The position numbers were made by a program, and so were the translations under genes. From Sulfuritalea sp. (GTDB lineage Bacteria; Pseudomonadota; Gammaproteobacteria; Burkholderiales; Rhodocyclaceae), in NCBI GenBank assembly GCA_030680805.1, contig JAUXUK010000041.1:39249-103248 (forward strand): a stretch of DNA of 64,000 nt, written 5' to 3'. Positions 29,672-37,994 of the stretch are shown piece by piece (position 1 is the stretch's first letter; every line of letters starts with the position of its first letter). Under the pieces are notes generated by a model. It worked only from the letters and a program-made list of their open reading frames with translations. It was not told the origin of the DNA and did no database searches.

Positions 29672-30709
29672 TCAGGGTGCCGGATTGTAATAGCGCAGAT
29701 GCAGCGCTTCGATCTCTTTCAGGACCTCGTCGGTTAGCACGCCGGAGCAGCCGGCAATATCCTCGCGCAACTGCTCCATCGTCGTAGCGCCAATGATCGT
29801 GCTGGCAACGAAGCCGCGCGAGGCGACAAAAGCCAGCGCCATCTGTGTCAGCGTCATGCCATGGCGCCGGGCCACGTCGGCATATGCCGCCACTGCCGGT
29901 TGCACATTGACCTTCGAGTAGCGCTGCGCAAAGCCCTGAAAAAGCGCCAGGCGGCCGCTGGCCTTTGGATCGGCAAGATACTTGCCCGACAGCAGCCCGA
30001 AGGCCAGCGGTGAATAGGCCAGGAGGGCCACATTCTCGCGAAAGCCGATTTCCGCGAGACCCATTTCCCAGGTCCGGTTGAGCAGGCTGTAGGCATTCTG
30101 CACCGACACCACGCGCGGCAGGTTGTGCTGCTCTGCCTCGTGCAGGAACTCCATCACACCCCAAGGCGTCTCGTTGGACAAACCGACGCAGCGCACCCGG
30201 CCATCCTTGACCAGCTCGGCCAACGCAGCCAGCGTCTCGGCCAGGGGCACGAAGTCGCGCTCCTTCTCCGGATCGAAATGGTACTGGCCAAAGATCGGCG
30301 TGTTTCGATCCGGCCAATGCAGTTGGTACAAATCCACATAGTCGGTTTGCAGGCGCGCGAGCGAAGCTTCGATGGCGGCACGGATATTCTTGCGGTTGAA
30401 CGCCAACTCGCCGTTCCTGATCCACTTCATGCCGCGTCCCGGTCCGCTGATCTTGGTAGCGAGGACGATCTTGTCGCGTGCCTGTCGCTTCAGCCAGGTG
30501 CCAACATAGGTTTCCGTCTTGCCATAGCTTTCGGCGGTGGAGGGCACCGAATACATCTCCGCCGTGTCGATGAAGTTGATGCCCTGCGCCAGCGCAAAAT
30601 CGAGCTGCTGATGGGCCTCGGCCTCGCTGTTCTGGGTGCCAAAGGTCATGGTACCCAAACAGATACTGGAAACGGTGAGATCGCTCAGACCGAGCTTCGT
30701 GTAACGCAT
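29672..30709 (-). CDS. NADP(H)-dependent aldo-keto reductase (Tas-like)
   Basis: A 345-residue TIM-barrel reductase close to E. coli Tas. Visible are the start MRYTKLGLSDLTVSSICLGTMTFG, the catalytic Asp/Tyr region FIDTAEMYSVP, the Lys in VLATKISGPG, and HWPDRNTPIFG with the active-site His. The end has the NADP site FVASTIIGATTMEQLREDI. Physiological substrate unknown. It is divergently oriented to the alpha/beta hydrolase gene. Confidence 0.9.
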   Translation of the reverse strand: MRYTKLGLSDLTVSSICLGTMTFGTQNSEAEAHQQLDFALAQGINFIDTAEMYSVPSTAESYGKTETYVGTWLKRQARDKIVLATKISGPGRGMKWIRNGELAFNRKNIRAAIEASLARLQTDYVDLYQLHWPDRNTPIFGQYHFDPEKERDFVPLAETLAALAELVKDGRVRCVGLSNETPWGVMEFLHEAEQHNLPRVVSVQNAYSLLNRTWEMGLAEIGFRENVALLAYSPLAFGLLSGKYLADPKASGRLALFQGFAQRYSKVNVQPAVAAYADVARRHGMTLTQMALAFVASRGFVASTIIGATTMEQLREDIAGCSGVLTDEVLKEIEALHLRYYNPAP

Positions 30710-30790
30710 GGGCGAAACCCCTCTTTTTGCCTGGGAGCGCTATTCTATGGTGACGGATTCAAAGCAAACAAGACACCTTGAGACTGCCGC

Positions 30791-31639
30791 ATGCTTACTC
30801 CCGAACAACTCGACCGCCAATACAACGCCCGCGCCGCCATTCCGGATCATCCGCGGATATTCGAGCGATGGCGCGACGAATCGGCTGCCGCCCGCACTGT
30901 CCTGCGCTACGAGGCGGATTGCCGTTTCGGTCCTTCGCCCGGCGAGTCTCTCGATCTCTATCCCGCCGCGACGCGCAACGCGCCGCTGCTGGTCTTCATC
31001 CACGGCGGCTACTGGCGCTCCCTCGACAAGCAGGACTTTTCCTTTCTCGCCCCGGCCTTTGTCCGCGCCGGAGTTGCCGTGGCCATGCCCAACTACGGCC
31101 TGGCACCGGCCACCTCGATCGACGAGATGGTGAGGCAGATACTGAACGCGTTGTCCTGGCTGTATCGCAACGTGCCGCAGCGTGGCATCGATGCGCGACG
31201 CATCGTGGTGGCCGGGCATTCCGCCGGAGCCCACCTCGCCGCCATGATGCTTGCTGCCGACTGGCCGAAGTGGTCAACCGATCTGCCGCGGGATCTTCTG
31301 ACAGGCGCCGTCTGCGTTTCCGGCATCTATGACCTGCAACCGCTGGTGCACACGCCCTTCCTGCGCGCCGACCTGAATCTTGATGACAGGACGGCCCGGC
31401 GTGTCAGCCCCGTCCGCTATCGACCCGACCTCACCACTCCCTTGATCACCGCTGTCGGTGGCGACGAGAGTAACGAATTCCAGCGCCAGAACCGCCTCAT
31501 CCGCGAAGCCTGGCCGCATTGCTTCCGCCAAGACCTGCCCCTGCCCGGCCGCCATCACCTGGCAAGCGTCGAGGCGCTGGGCGATCCCGACAATCCCTTG
31601 TTTCATGCCACGCTGCGCCTGTTTGGAAGGACATCATGA
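30791..31639 (+). CDS. Alpha/beta hydrolase, arylformamidase-like
   Basis: A 282-residue hydrolase. The oxyanion motif HGGYWRSLDKQDFSF and nucleophile motif VVAGHSAGAHLAA (Ser in GHSAGAH) match kynurenine formamidase-like esterases. Catalytic Asp and His are expected near VGGDESNEFQRQ and PGRHHLASVEAL. No other kynurenine pathway gene is near, so a formamidase role is only suggested by motif. Its stop overlaps the next start (ATGA at 31636-31639). Confidence 0.82.
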   Translation: MLTPEQLDRQYNARAAIPDHPRIFERWRDESAAARTVLRYEADCRFGPSPGESLDLYPAATRNAPLLVFIHGGYWRSLDKQDFSFLAPAFVRAGVAVAMPNYGLAPATSIDEMVRQILNALSWLYRNVPQRGIDARRIVVAGHSAGAHLAAMMLAADWPKWSTDLPRDLLTGAVCVSGIYDLQPLVHTPFLRADLNLDDRTARRVSPVRYRPDLTTPLITAVGGDESNEFQRQNRLIREAWPHCFRQDLPLPGRHHLASVEALGDPDNPLFHATLRLFGRTS

Positions 31640-32337
31640 AAATCGTTGCCATCGTTCTCCTCATCCTCGCTGCCATCATCGGCGCGGCCATGTTCTGGCT
31701 GTCAGGCAATATCGATGTACTTGTCAAGTATGCAGTGGCGGAATACGGCAGCGCGATGACTCAGGCAAAGGTTAGCGTCGACGCCGTCAAGATTGCGCCG
31801 GCCGACGGCAAGGGCACCATCAGCAATCTGGTGATCGGCAATCCGGCCGGCTTCAAGACGGCCCACGCGATCAAGGTTGGCCAGATCGATGTCGACATCG
31901 ACATCGCCTCGGTTGCGCGGGACGTCATCGTCATTCGCCGCATTGCCATCATTGCCCCCGACGTCATCTACGAGAAGGGCGACGCGATGACCAACTTCGA
32001 CGCGATACAGAAAAACATCGCGAGCTACCTCGGCCCTGCCGACAGCAAGAAGGAAGGCAAGAAGCTGATCGTCGAGGAATTCACCATCCGCGACGCCAAG
32101 GCGCAGGCCAGCGCCGCCTTCATGAACGGCAAGACGGTCAACGTGTCGCTGCCCGACATCACCCTGAAGAACCTGGGCAAGGCCAAGGGTGGCATCAGTC
32201 CCGGCGAACTGGGACAGGAAATCGCGGGCGCATTGAAGGCGAAGCTGACCGCCGCGGTGAGTTTCGACCGGCTGATGAAATCGACGGGAGAAGCACTCGA
32301 CAAGGCTGGCACTGCGGTGAAAGGCCTGTTCAAGTAA
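31636..32337 (+). CDS. AsmA-like/DUF748-like membrane-anchored protein
   Basis: A 233-residue protein with an N-terminal membrane helix (3-23) and a beta-rich periplasmic region. KVSVDAVKIAPADGKGTISNLVIGNPAGF and the later ALKVGQ-like strand (AIKVGQIDVDIDIAS) resemble the N-terminal module of AsmA-type proteins, which are implicated in lipid transport between membranes. It is much shorter than AsmA. It is translationally coupled to the hydrolase gene. Function unknown. Confidence 0.65.
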   Translation: MKIVAIVLLILAAIIGAAMFWLSGNIDVLVKYAVAEYGSAMTQAKVSVDAVKIAPADGKGTISNLVIGNPAGFKTAHAIKVGQIDVDIDIASVARDVIVIRRIAIIAPDVIYEKGDAMTNFDAIQKNIASYLGPADSKKEGKKLIVEEFTIRDAKAQASAAFMNGKTVNVSLPDITLKNLGKAKGGISPGELGQEIAGALKAKLTAAVSFDRLMKSTGEALDKAGTAVKGLFK

Positions 32338-32493
32338 GCCGCGTCGAGCTTGCCGTCGCGGCCGGATGCCGCCTGTAATACAATACGCATCAGGGTGCCC
32401 TGCCGGTTGGCGCCCGATTCGGCATTGTGCCGCATATCCCTCAAGCGCTTCGCCGCCTGAACCGGTTCCCCGCGAGGGGGCGAGGCGGGGTTT

Positions 32494-32511
32494 CGCACCG
32501 CACGCGGTGCG
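32494..32511 (+). other. Stem-loop in the helicase leader
   Basis: CGCACCG pairs with CGGTGCG around a 4-nt loop, 67 bp before the helicase start. The whole 240-bp space (32338-32577) is GC-rich and contains no supported gene. DEAD-box helicase mRNAs often carry structured, cold-responsive leaders; whether this one does is inference. Confidence 0.3.
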
Positions 32512-32577
32512 CCGCCGCAGCCGACTGGCTGTGCAAAGCCAGGCGTGGGCCGCAGAGCGGCCGATTCAGGAGTTCAA

Positions 32578-34122
32578 TTGAACGCAAGCACAGAAAGTAT
32601 CATCCATTCCCCCGACGGAAGCCAGGACAACGGCGCGACCGCCGTATCGCCAGCGCCGAGTTTTGATGACCTCGGCCTGCTGCCCGAACTGCTGCGGGCC
32701 GTCAAAGACAACGGCTACACGCATCCAACGCCGATCCAGATCCAGGCGATTCCGATCATCCTGGCCGGCAAGGACGTCATGGGCGGCGCCCAGACCGGCA
32801 CCGGCAAGACGGCAGGCTTCACCCTGCCGCTGCTGCAGCGCCTGGCCAAGTATGCAAGCTCCTCGCCCTCGCCCGCCCGCCATCCGGTGCGTGCGCTGAT
32901 CCTCGCCCCGACGCGCGAACTGGCAATGCAGGTGCATCAAAGCGTCGTCACCTACAGCAAGCACCTGCCGCTGCGCTCGGTCTGCATCTATGGCGGTGTC
33001 GATATCAGGCCGCAGATCGCCGAACTGCGGGAAGGCCGCGAGATCATCATCGCCACGCCGGGCCGGCTGCTCGATCATGTGCAGCAGAAGAGCGTCAGCT
33101 TCAATGCCGTCGAAGTGCTGGTGCTCGACGAGGCCGACCGCATGCTGGACATGGGCTTCATCCCCGACATCAAGCGCATCCTCGCCATGCTGCCCAAGGA
33201 AAGGCAAAGCCTGTTGTTCTCGGCCACCTTCTCCAACGAGATCAAGAACCTCGCCGACAGCATGCTGAAGGCGCCGCAACTAATCGAGGTCGCGCGCCGC
33301 AACATGGTGACCGAAACCGTGACGCACCGCGTCTACCCGGTGGCGTCCGACCTCAAGCGCAGCCTGCTGGTGCATCTGCTGACGCACCAGGACGTTGCCG
33401 ACAATTCGCAGCAGGTGCTGGTGTTCGTCGGCACCAAGTTCGGCGCCAGCCGCCTTGCGGTCTATCTCGAACGCCAGGGCATCACCGCCGACGCCATCCA
33501 CGGCGACAAGAGCCAGCAGCAGCGCACCGAAGCGCTGGAAGCCTTCAAGTCGGGCAAGATCCGCGTCCTCGTCGCCACCGACGTCGCCGCGCGCGGTCTG
33601 GATATCGACGACCTGCCCCACGTCATCAACTACGAGCTGCCGCACACCGCCGAGGACTACATTCACCGCATCGGCCGCACCGGCCGCGCCGGCAAGCGTG
33701 GCGATGCCACCTCGCTGTTCGCGCCTGAGGAAAAACAGCGCCTGGCAGACATCGAGCGGCTGATCAAGCGCACGATCGAACGCGTCGAAATTACCGGCTT
33801 CGCCGAGCTGGCGCAGGTGCGCGAAAGCGCACCCCCGAGCAATCGCGGCCACAAGCGCGAGCATCTGGAGCGCGCCCGCGAGAAGGCACGCGAGCATGAT
33901 CGCGCGCTGACACTGGACGGCAGCCGTCCGGCCGGGCGCGAACTGCCCAGCCCCGCCGCCCACGTGCCGCGACTCGACCCGCGCCTGCCAAAACTCGATT
34001 TCGACCCGAACAAGCCCTACGTCGGCAAAGCCGGCGCGGTAGAGGCCGCTGTCGAGAAGCCGGCGCCGAATCGCCCGCAGCGACCCGTGGCGGCACTGCT
34101 CGGCGGCTTCGGCAAGAAATAA
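32578..34122 (+). CDS. DEAD-box ATP-dependent RNA helicase (RhlE-like)
   Basis: A 514-residue helicase that unwinds RNA in ribosome assembly or decay. Motifs in order: Q-motif GYTHPTPIQIQAIP, Walker A AQTGTGKT, PTRELAMQV, LVLDEADRMLDMGF, SAT, VATDVAARGLDID and HRIGRTGRAG. A basic, Pro-rich tail follows (about 420-514). A TTG start at 32578 is supported by AGGAG at 32568-32572; the open frame starts slightly further upstream. The N-terminal extension (1-30) holds the octapeptide AVSPAPSF, encoded by a dispersed repeat copy. Confidence 0.92.
   Translation: MNASTESIIHSPDGSQDNGATAVSPAPSFDDLGLLPELLRAVKDNGYTHPTPIQIQAIPIILAGKDVMGGAQTGTGKTAGFTLPLLQRLAKYASSSPSPARHPVRALILAPTRELAMQVHQSVVTYSKHLPLRSVCIYGGVDIRPQIAELREGREIIIATPGRLLDHVQQKSVSFNAVEVLVLDEADRMLDMGFIPDIKRILAMLPKERQSLLFSATFSNEIKNLADSMLKAPQLIEVARRNMVTETVTHRVYPVASDLKRSLLVHLLTHQDVADNSQQVLVFVGTKFGASRLAVYLERQGITADAIHGDKSQQQRTEALEAFKSGKIRVLVATDVAARGLDIDDLPHVINYELPHTAEDYIHRIGRTGRAGKRGDATSLFAPEEKQRLADIERLIKRTIERVEITGFAELAQVRESAPPSNRGHKREHLERAREKAREHDRALTLDGSRPAGRELPSPAAHVPRLDPRLPKLDFDPNKPYVGKAGAVEAAVEKPAPNRPQRPVAALLGGFGKK
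32641..32665 (+). repeat. Dispersed short repeat, copy in helicase gene
   Basis: Two mismatches in 25 to the reference copy at 52089-52113 (opposite strand). Encodes AVSPAPSF in the variable N-terminal extension of the helicase. Confidence 0.6.
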
Positions 34123-34138
34123 CCCGGCGCGATCGGCC

Positions 34139-35281
34139 ATGCGCGACGAGGCAGCGTGGCAACTCGACGTGCGTCCGGTCGGCGCCGATGAGCCGGATAC
34201 GCTGTTGATCGTTCTCGGCGGACGCTGGTGCATCGACCAGAATCTGCCCGCGGCGGACACCCTGACAACCCGGCTCGACGAGTCGGTTTGCCGTGTCCGC
34301 TTCGACGCAGGCAAACTCGCCGACTGGGATTCCGGACTGCTGACCTACGTCTGCGGAATCAGCAAGTCTTGCATGGATCGTGGCATCACGGTCGATACCC
34401 GCGGACTGCCGCCGGGAGCGCAGCGCCTGCTGGCGATCGCGCTCGCCGTGCCGGAGCAGAAGCTGGCCGGACGCGACAATGGTCAACAAGGCACGTTCAC
34501 CCAGGTCGGCACGGCGACCATCGAGTTCTTTCGCGGCGCGCCGCAAATGCTCGGCTTTCTCGGCGAAGTCACGTTGTCGCTGCTGCGCCTGCTCACCGGC
34601 CGCGCCCGCTTTCGCCGGCGCGACCTCTGGCTGGAGATCGAGGAAGTCGGACCGCGCGCGCTGCCGATCGTCTCGGTGATCAGCTTCCTGGTCGGGCTGA
34701 TCCTCGCCTATCTCGGTGCCGACCAGCTGAAACTGGTGGGCGCCCAGATCTACATTGCCGATCTGGTGGCCATCGGCATGGTGCGCGAGGTCGGCGCCCT
34801 GATGACCGGGATCATCATCGCCGGCCGCACTGGCGCCGCCTTCGCCGCCCAGCTCGGCACCATGCAGGTCAACGAGGAGATCGACGCCTACAAGACGCTC
34901 GGCATCTCGGCCATCGACTTCCTGGTGCTGCCGCGCATCCTGGCACTGATGCTGATGGTGCCGCTGCTCACGCTCTACTCCGGATTCATCGGCATGCTGG
35001 CGGGCTTGCTGGTGTCGATGACCATCTTCGACATCGGCTTCTTCGAGTACTACACGGAGACCTTGCGCGCGCTCGAGTTCAAGCAGTTCGCCGTCGGGCT
35101 GTCCAAGGGCACGGTTTATGGCGCAATCGTGGCCTTCGCCGGCTGCCTGCGCGGCATGCAATGCGGACGCAGCGCCGAGGCGGTCGGCCATGCGGCAACC
35201 TCCGCCGTGGTCACCGCCATACTGCTGATCACCATCGCGGCCTCGATCATGACCGTCGTCTACTACCAGCTGGGCATCTGA
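34139..35281 (+). CDS. MlaE-type lipid ABC permease with N-terminal STAS-like domain
   Basis: A 380-residue permease of the MlaE family, which moves phospholipid between the inner membrane and an MCE protein. The first 115 residues form a soluble STAS-like region (LLIVLGGRWCIDQN, DTRGLPPGAQRLLAIA), fused here instead of being a separate MlaB. The membrane domain (about 175-380) includes the family motif AAQLGTMQVNEEIDAYKTLG. First gene of a three-gene set with ATPase and MCE protein. Confidence 0.9.
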   Translation: MRDEAAWQLDVRPVGADEPDTLLIVLGGRWCIDQNLPAADTLTTRLDESVCRVRFDAGKLADWDSGLLTYVCGISKSCMDRGITVDTRGLPPGAQRLLAIALAVPEQKLAGRDNGQQGTFTQVGTATIEFFRGAPQMLGFLGEVTLSLLRLLTGRARFRRRDLWLEIEEVGPRALPIVSVISFLVGLILAYLGADQLKLVGAQIYIADLVAIGMVREVGALMTGIIIAGRTGAAFAAQLGTMQVNEEIDAYKTLGISAIDFLVLPRILALMLMVPLLTLYSGFIGMLAGLLVSMTIFDIGFFEYYTETLRALEFKQFAVGLSKGTVYGAIVAFAGCLRGMQCGRSAEAVGHAATSAVVTAILLITIAASIMTVVYYQLGI

Positions 35282-35286
35282 AAGCC

Positions 35287-36039
35287 ATGAACGGCGCAGC
35301 CCACATCGAGGTACGCGACCTGACGATGGCCTATGGCGACTTTGTCGTGCAGAGCGGCATCGATTTCACGGTGAACAAGGGCGACATCTTCGTCGTCATG
35401 GGCGGCAACGGCTGTGGCAAGACCACGCTGATGCGCGCCCTGGTCGGCCTGCAGCGCCCGGCAGCGGGCACGGTGCTTTACAGCGGCGAGGACTTCTGGA
35501 ATGCCGGAACCGAGACGCAGCAACGGCTCAAGCGCCGGCTCGGCATCCTGTTCCAGGGCGGCGCACTGTGGAGCTCGCTGACGCTGGCGGAGAACGTTGC
35601 GCTGCCGATTGCCGAATATACCGGCCTGCCGCCGGCCCGGGTGGACGAGATCGTGGCCTTCAAGCTGGCGCTGGTCGGGCTCGCCGGCTTCGAGGACTTC
35701 TACCCGTCCGAACTCAGCGGCGGCATGAAGAAACGCGCCGGGCTGGCGCGGGCGATGGCGCTCGATCCCGACATCCTGGTCATCGACGAGCCCTCGTCGG
35801 GTCTCGATCCGCTGACCGCACGGCGACTCGACGAGCTGATCATGGAACTGCGCGACAGCCTCGGCACCACCATCGTCGTCGTCACGCATGAGCTAGCCAG
35901 CATCCTCAGTATCGGCAACAATTCGATCTACCTCGACTCCGAAAGCCGCACCATGATCGCCACCGGGCACCCGCAGGACGCGCTGAAGAATGGGCATCCC
36001 AAGGTCAGGCACTTTCTCAGCAGAGGAACAACGACGTGA
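35287..36039 (+). CDS. MlaF-type ABC ATPase
   Basis: A 250-residue ATPase. Walker A GGNGCGKTT is at 39-47, the signature LSGGMKKR is the MlaF-type form, and Walker B is ILVIDEPSSGLDPLT. The ATG at 35287 lies 5 bp after the permease stop; the frame is open further upstream but overlaps the permease gene. It overlaps the MCE gene start (GTGA) by 4 nt. It should energise lipid transport by the MlaE-like permease. Confidence 0.9.
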   Translation: MNGAAHIEVRDLTMAYGDFVVQSGIDFTVNKGDIFVVMGGNGCGKTTLMRALVGLQRPAAGTVLYSGEDFWNAGTETQQRLKRRLGILFQGGALWSSLTLAENVALPIAEYTGLPPARVDEIVAFKLALVGLAGFEDFYPSELSGGMKKRAGLARAMALDPDILVIDEPSSGLDPLTARRLDELIMELRDSLGTTIVVVTHELASILSIGNNSIYLDSESRTMIATGHPQDALKNGHPKVRHFLSRGTTT

Positions 36040-37052
36040 GCCGCAAAGCCAACCCCACGCTGATCGGCGCCTTCGTCCTCGGCGCGCTTTCGCTGGCCGT
36101 CGTCACCACGCTGCTGCTGGCGGGCGGCAGCTGGTTTGGCGAGCGGCGGCAGCACGTGATGTATTTCGAGGGCGCCGCGCAGGGCCTCCAGGTCGGCGCG
36201 CCGGTGGTGTTTCTCGGCGTCAAGGTCGGCACCGTCAAGCAGATCCAGCTCGGCCTCGACCCGCAAAGCCGCCGTTTCCTGGTGCCGGTGATGATCGAGC
36301 TGGAACCCCATGTCGTGCGCACGCGCGGCGGCGAGCCGATCGACCTGCGCGATCGCGCGACGGTGCGGCAGTTGGTCGAGCGCGGCCTGCGGGCGCGGCT
36401 ACGCATGCAGAGCCTGCTCACCGGCCAGCTTTACGTCGACCTCGACTTCCATCCCGACAAGCCGGCGACCTTCGCCGCCCTTGATCCCGAACTCAGCGAA
36501 ATCCCGACCATCCGCACGGCCGTGCAGGAACTGACGACCAGGCTCGAGGGTTTCCCGATGGACAAGTTCCTCGCCGATGTTGCCGCCATCAGCGGCGCGA
36601 CGAACAAGCTGATGTCGGCGCAAGCGACCCAGGAACTGCCGCGGCGGCTTGAAGCGACCCTTCGGCACCTCGAATCCCTGACCGCCCGCTTCGACGCACA
36701 GAGCGGCCCCGTCCTCAATGACGTGCGGGCCAACCTCGCCGAGCTGAACAAGGCGCTGCTGGCGGCGCAGGCGGCACTGGCCAGGCTCGACACCGCGGCC
36801 GACCGCGTGGCCGATCTGGCGCGACCCGATTCGCGCCTTGTCGCCGGCATGACCCAGGCCAGCGAAGAGCTGGCCAAGGCCGCCGGGGCCCTGCGCAACC
36901 TGACCGGCCAGGAGTCGGCGACGGTGGCCAACGTCAATGCCGCGCTCAAGGAGATCACCCGGGCCGCCGACGCCGTGCGCGCACTGGCGGAAACGCTTGA
37001 CCAGCAACCGGATGCCATCTGGCGCGGCAAGCGCCAGAAAACCGGGCCTTGA
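36036..37052 (+). CDS. MCE (MlaD-type) lipid-binding protein
   Basis: A 338-residue inner-membrane-anchored periplasmic protein. One N-terminal helix (8-30) is followed by an MCE domain (about 35-130: VMYFEGAAQGLQVGAPVVFLGVKVG) and a helical C-terminal region (160-320) with heptad-like Leu/Ala content. It starts with GTG overlapping the ATPase stop. Its length and long helical tail resemble the MCE proteins of larger systems more than the short MlaD of E. coli. No auxiliary lipoprotein or mlaC gene follows. Confidence 0.88.
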   Translation: MSRKANPTLIGAFVLGALSLAVVTTLLLAGGSWFGERRQHVMYFEGAAQGLQVGAPVVFLGVKVGTVKQIQLGLDPQSRRFLVPVMIELEPHVVRTRGGEPIDLRDRATVRQLVERGLRARLRMQSLLTGQLYVDLDFHPDKPATFAALDPELSEIPTIRTAVQELTTRLEGFPMDKFLADVAAISGATNKLMSAQATQELPRRLEATLRHLESLTARFDAQSGPVLNDVRANLAELNKALLAAQAALARLDTAADRVADLARPDSRLVAGMTQASEELAKAAGALRNLTGQESATVANVNAALKEITRAADAVRALAETLDQQPDAIWRGKRQKTGP

Positions 37053-37092
37053 TCTGCCGCCCGGCGCCACAATGCATTGACGGGGAGACGAC

Positions 37093-37932
37093 ATGAAGCT
37101 GCTGCGCTACGGCCCGCCCGGCCGCGAAAAACCGGGCCTGATGGATGCTGACGGTGCGCTGCGCGACCTTTCGGGCCATCTTGCGGACATCGGCTGGACT
37201 GAACTTTCCGCTGCCGGCCAGAAGCGCCTGCGTGCGCTCGACCCCGCCACGCTGCCGACCGTGCGCGGCAAGCCGCGGCTCGGCGTGCCCTTCACCGGCA
37301 TTTCGAAAATCGTCGGCATCGGGCTGAATTACCGGGCTCACGCCCTCGAGGCGAAAATGCCGATTCCCGCCGAACCGGTGGTATTCATGAAAGCCACCAC
37401 CTGCATCACCGGCCCCAGCGATCCGATCCTGATGCCTGTCGGCAGCACCAAGCTCGACTGGGAAGTCGAGCTTGGCATCGTCATCGGTTGCGAGACCCGA
37501 CGCGTCACGGAGGCACGGGCGCTCGATCACGTCGCCGGCTACTGCGTGTTCCACGACGTCTCGGAGCGCGCCTTCCAGCTCGAACGCGGCGGCCTGTGGG
37601 ACAAGGGCAAGAGCTGCGACAGCTTCGGCCCCATCGGGCCCTGGCTGGTCACCCGGGACGAGGTAGCCGACCCGCAGCAACTGCGCCTGTGGCTCGACGT
37701 CAATGGCGAACGCATGCAGGATTCGACTACCGCCGACATGATCTTTTCCTGCGCCGAGATCGTCAGCTATGTTTCATGCTTCATGACGCTCTTGCCCGGC
37801 GACGTGATCTGCACCGGCACGCCGCAAGGTGTCGGCATCGGGCGCGGCCGCTTTCTTCAAGTCGGCGACAAGCTCAGGCTCGGCGTCGAGGGGCTGGGTG
37901 AACAGGAACAGACCGTGATCGCCACACGCTAG
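37093..37932 (+). CDS. Fumarylacetoacetate hydrolase family protein
   Basis: A 279-residue FAH-fold enzyme. Metal-site and family motifs are IVGIGLNYRAHALEA, PVVFMKATTCITGP, LDWEVELGIVIG, FHDVSERAFQLERG and CTGTPQGVGIGRG. Members hydrolyse or decarboxylate acylpyruvates, for example fumarylpyruvate or ureidoglycolate-like compounds. No pathway genes are adjacent, so the substrate is open. Confidence 0.88.
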   Translation: MKLLRYGPPGREKPGLMDADGALRDLSGHLADIGWTELSAAGQKRLRALDPATLPTVRGKPRLGVPFTGISKIVGIGLNYRAHALEAKMPIPAEPVVFMKATTCITGPSDPILMPVGSTKLDWEVELGIVIGCETRRVTEARALDHVAGYCVFHDVSERAFQLERGGLWDKGKSCDSFGPIGPWLVTRDEVADPQQLRLWLDVNGERMQDSTTADMIFSCAEIVSYVSCFMTLLPGDVICTGTPQGVGIGRGRFLQVGDKLRLGVEGLGEQEQTVIATR

Positions 37933-37933
37933 C

Positions 37934-37958
37934 AAAAAGTCGGCGTTGGTGACGCGGC
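37934..37958 (-). repeat. Dispersed short repeat, intergenic copy
   Basis: Four mismatches in 25 to the reference copy at 52089-52113, same strand. It lies 2 bp after the FAH gene stop and before the FGGY kinase gene. Confidence 0.45.
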
Positions 37959-37994
37959 GCCCTGTATCGCACTGCCGGAGGATTGAAGGCCGCC

